From assembly GCA_029569255.1 (NCBI GenBank), contig JAKQUO010000045.1, forward strand, positions 1 through 64,000: DNA of 64,000 nt, in the 5' to 3' direction. This document shows positions 63,913 through 64,000 of the stretch, one piece after another. The stretch is from Acidobacteriota bacterium. GTDB lineage: Bacteria > Acidobacteriota > Aminicenantia > Aminicenantales > Saccharicenantaceae. Every line of letters begins with the position of its first letter. Position 1 is the first letter of the stretch. The translations under genes and the position numbers were made by a program. The notes beneath the pieces were generated by a model, which was given only the letters and a program-made list of their open reading frames with translations, was not told the origin of the DNA and did no database searches.

Positions 63913-64000
63913 CTACTTGGCGGCGGCCCCCGTCACGACCTTGGTCTTGTGGGCCCCCTTGGTCACGTGGACGCGGTAGCCGTCCTCGCCGGGGAACCAG
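63913..64000 (-). CDS. 3' end of a gene cut by the window edge
   Basis: An open frame from the window edge encodes WFPGEDGYRVHVTKGAHKTK and eight more residues before TAG. Too short to assign. It reads toward the ABC-F gene on the same strand, whose start is 66 nt below. Confidence 0.5.
   Translation of the reverse strand, partial: WFPGEDGYRVHVTKGAHKTKVVTGAAAK

Overview
The window is one contiguous, very GC-rich chromosomal segment with tightly packed genes and many 4-nt ATGA/GTGA overlaps. It encodes a Gram-negative envelope (TolC-type channel, TonB-dependent receptor, OmpA-like protein, several lipoproteins). It also shows an anaerobic, metal-centred metabolism: tungsten-type aldehyde:ferredoxin oxidoreductase, FeoAB, an Mrp/NifX/NifU cluster and a glycyl-radical-activase-like radical SAM protein. 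This combination, with palindromic intergenic repeats, fits an uncultured anaerobe of the Acidobacteriota / Candidatus Aminicenantes type. That assignment is inference; no rRNA gene is present to settle it.

Layout. 1-140: 3' end of an IS630-family transposase, AT-rich against its surroundings. 200-3141: two translationally coupled APC amino-acid permeases. 3241-9068: a heavy-metal RND efflux operon (His/Cys-rich exported protein, TolC-like, CusB-like, CusA-like). 9166-11105: ispH and a polyprenyl diphosphate synthase. 11234-15012: PilZ protein, exported methyltransferase, OmpA-like protein, a small exported protein whose 3' end runs into a tRNA-Leu. 15110-15703: trmH.

15771-21904 is an envelope-stress locus built from two divergent ECF sigma modules. 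The left one carries a membrane protein and a PDZ protein of the HtrA type lacking catalytic His and Asp. The right one carries a zinc-finger anti-sigma factor, two small membrane proteins and a DUF4097 protein. Between them lies a structured RNA element with a second copy at 28352-28504.

21949-31582: an unrecognised protein, lipoate/octanoate ligase, tRNA-Gly, bactofilin, uvrB, uvrC, the second RNA copy, feoAB and an exported protein with a complete atypical-kinase motif set. 31714-38971: secA, guaB, panBCD with a deoxynucleoside-kinase-like protein, and a PspC protein. 39123-42800: an aldehyde oxidoreductase with MoaD-like, ThiF-like and MobB proteins for its pterin cofactor, plus ppnP. 42843-48202: M28 peptidase, a third APC permease, TonB receptor.

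48292-54504 is a long minus-strand operon that starts with fur behind a near-consensus Fur box. It continues with a DUF5320 protein, a double NifX-domain protein, an Mrp ATPase, a CGGC protein, two ferredoxin-fused MinD-type ATPases, a NifU/IscU-like scaffold, a Spy-like protein and an HD protein. The order recalls the orp (orange protein) clusters of anaerobes. 54671-64000: PQQ-type propeller lipoprotein, rarA, MerR-like protein, tRNA-Pro, cupin, surE, DedA protein, radical SAM protein, DUF3014 protein, an ABC-F ATPase and the end of one more gene.

Two families of palindromic repeats are scattered between genes. One is about 95 bp and begins GGGGTCAAACCTTTAA; in two of its three copies it supplies the stop codon of the adjacent gene. 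The other is about 30 bp and begins GGGGACA. Several genes (secA, trmH, an ECF sigma factor, the radical SAM gene) have promoter-like hexamers so close to the start codon that leaderless transcripts are likely.
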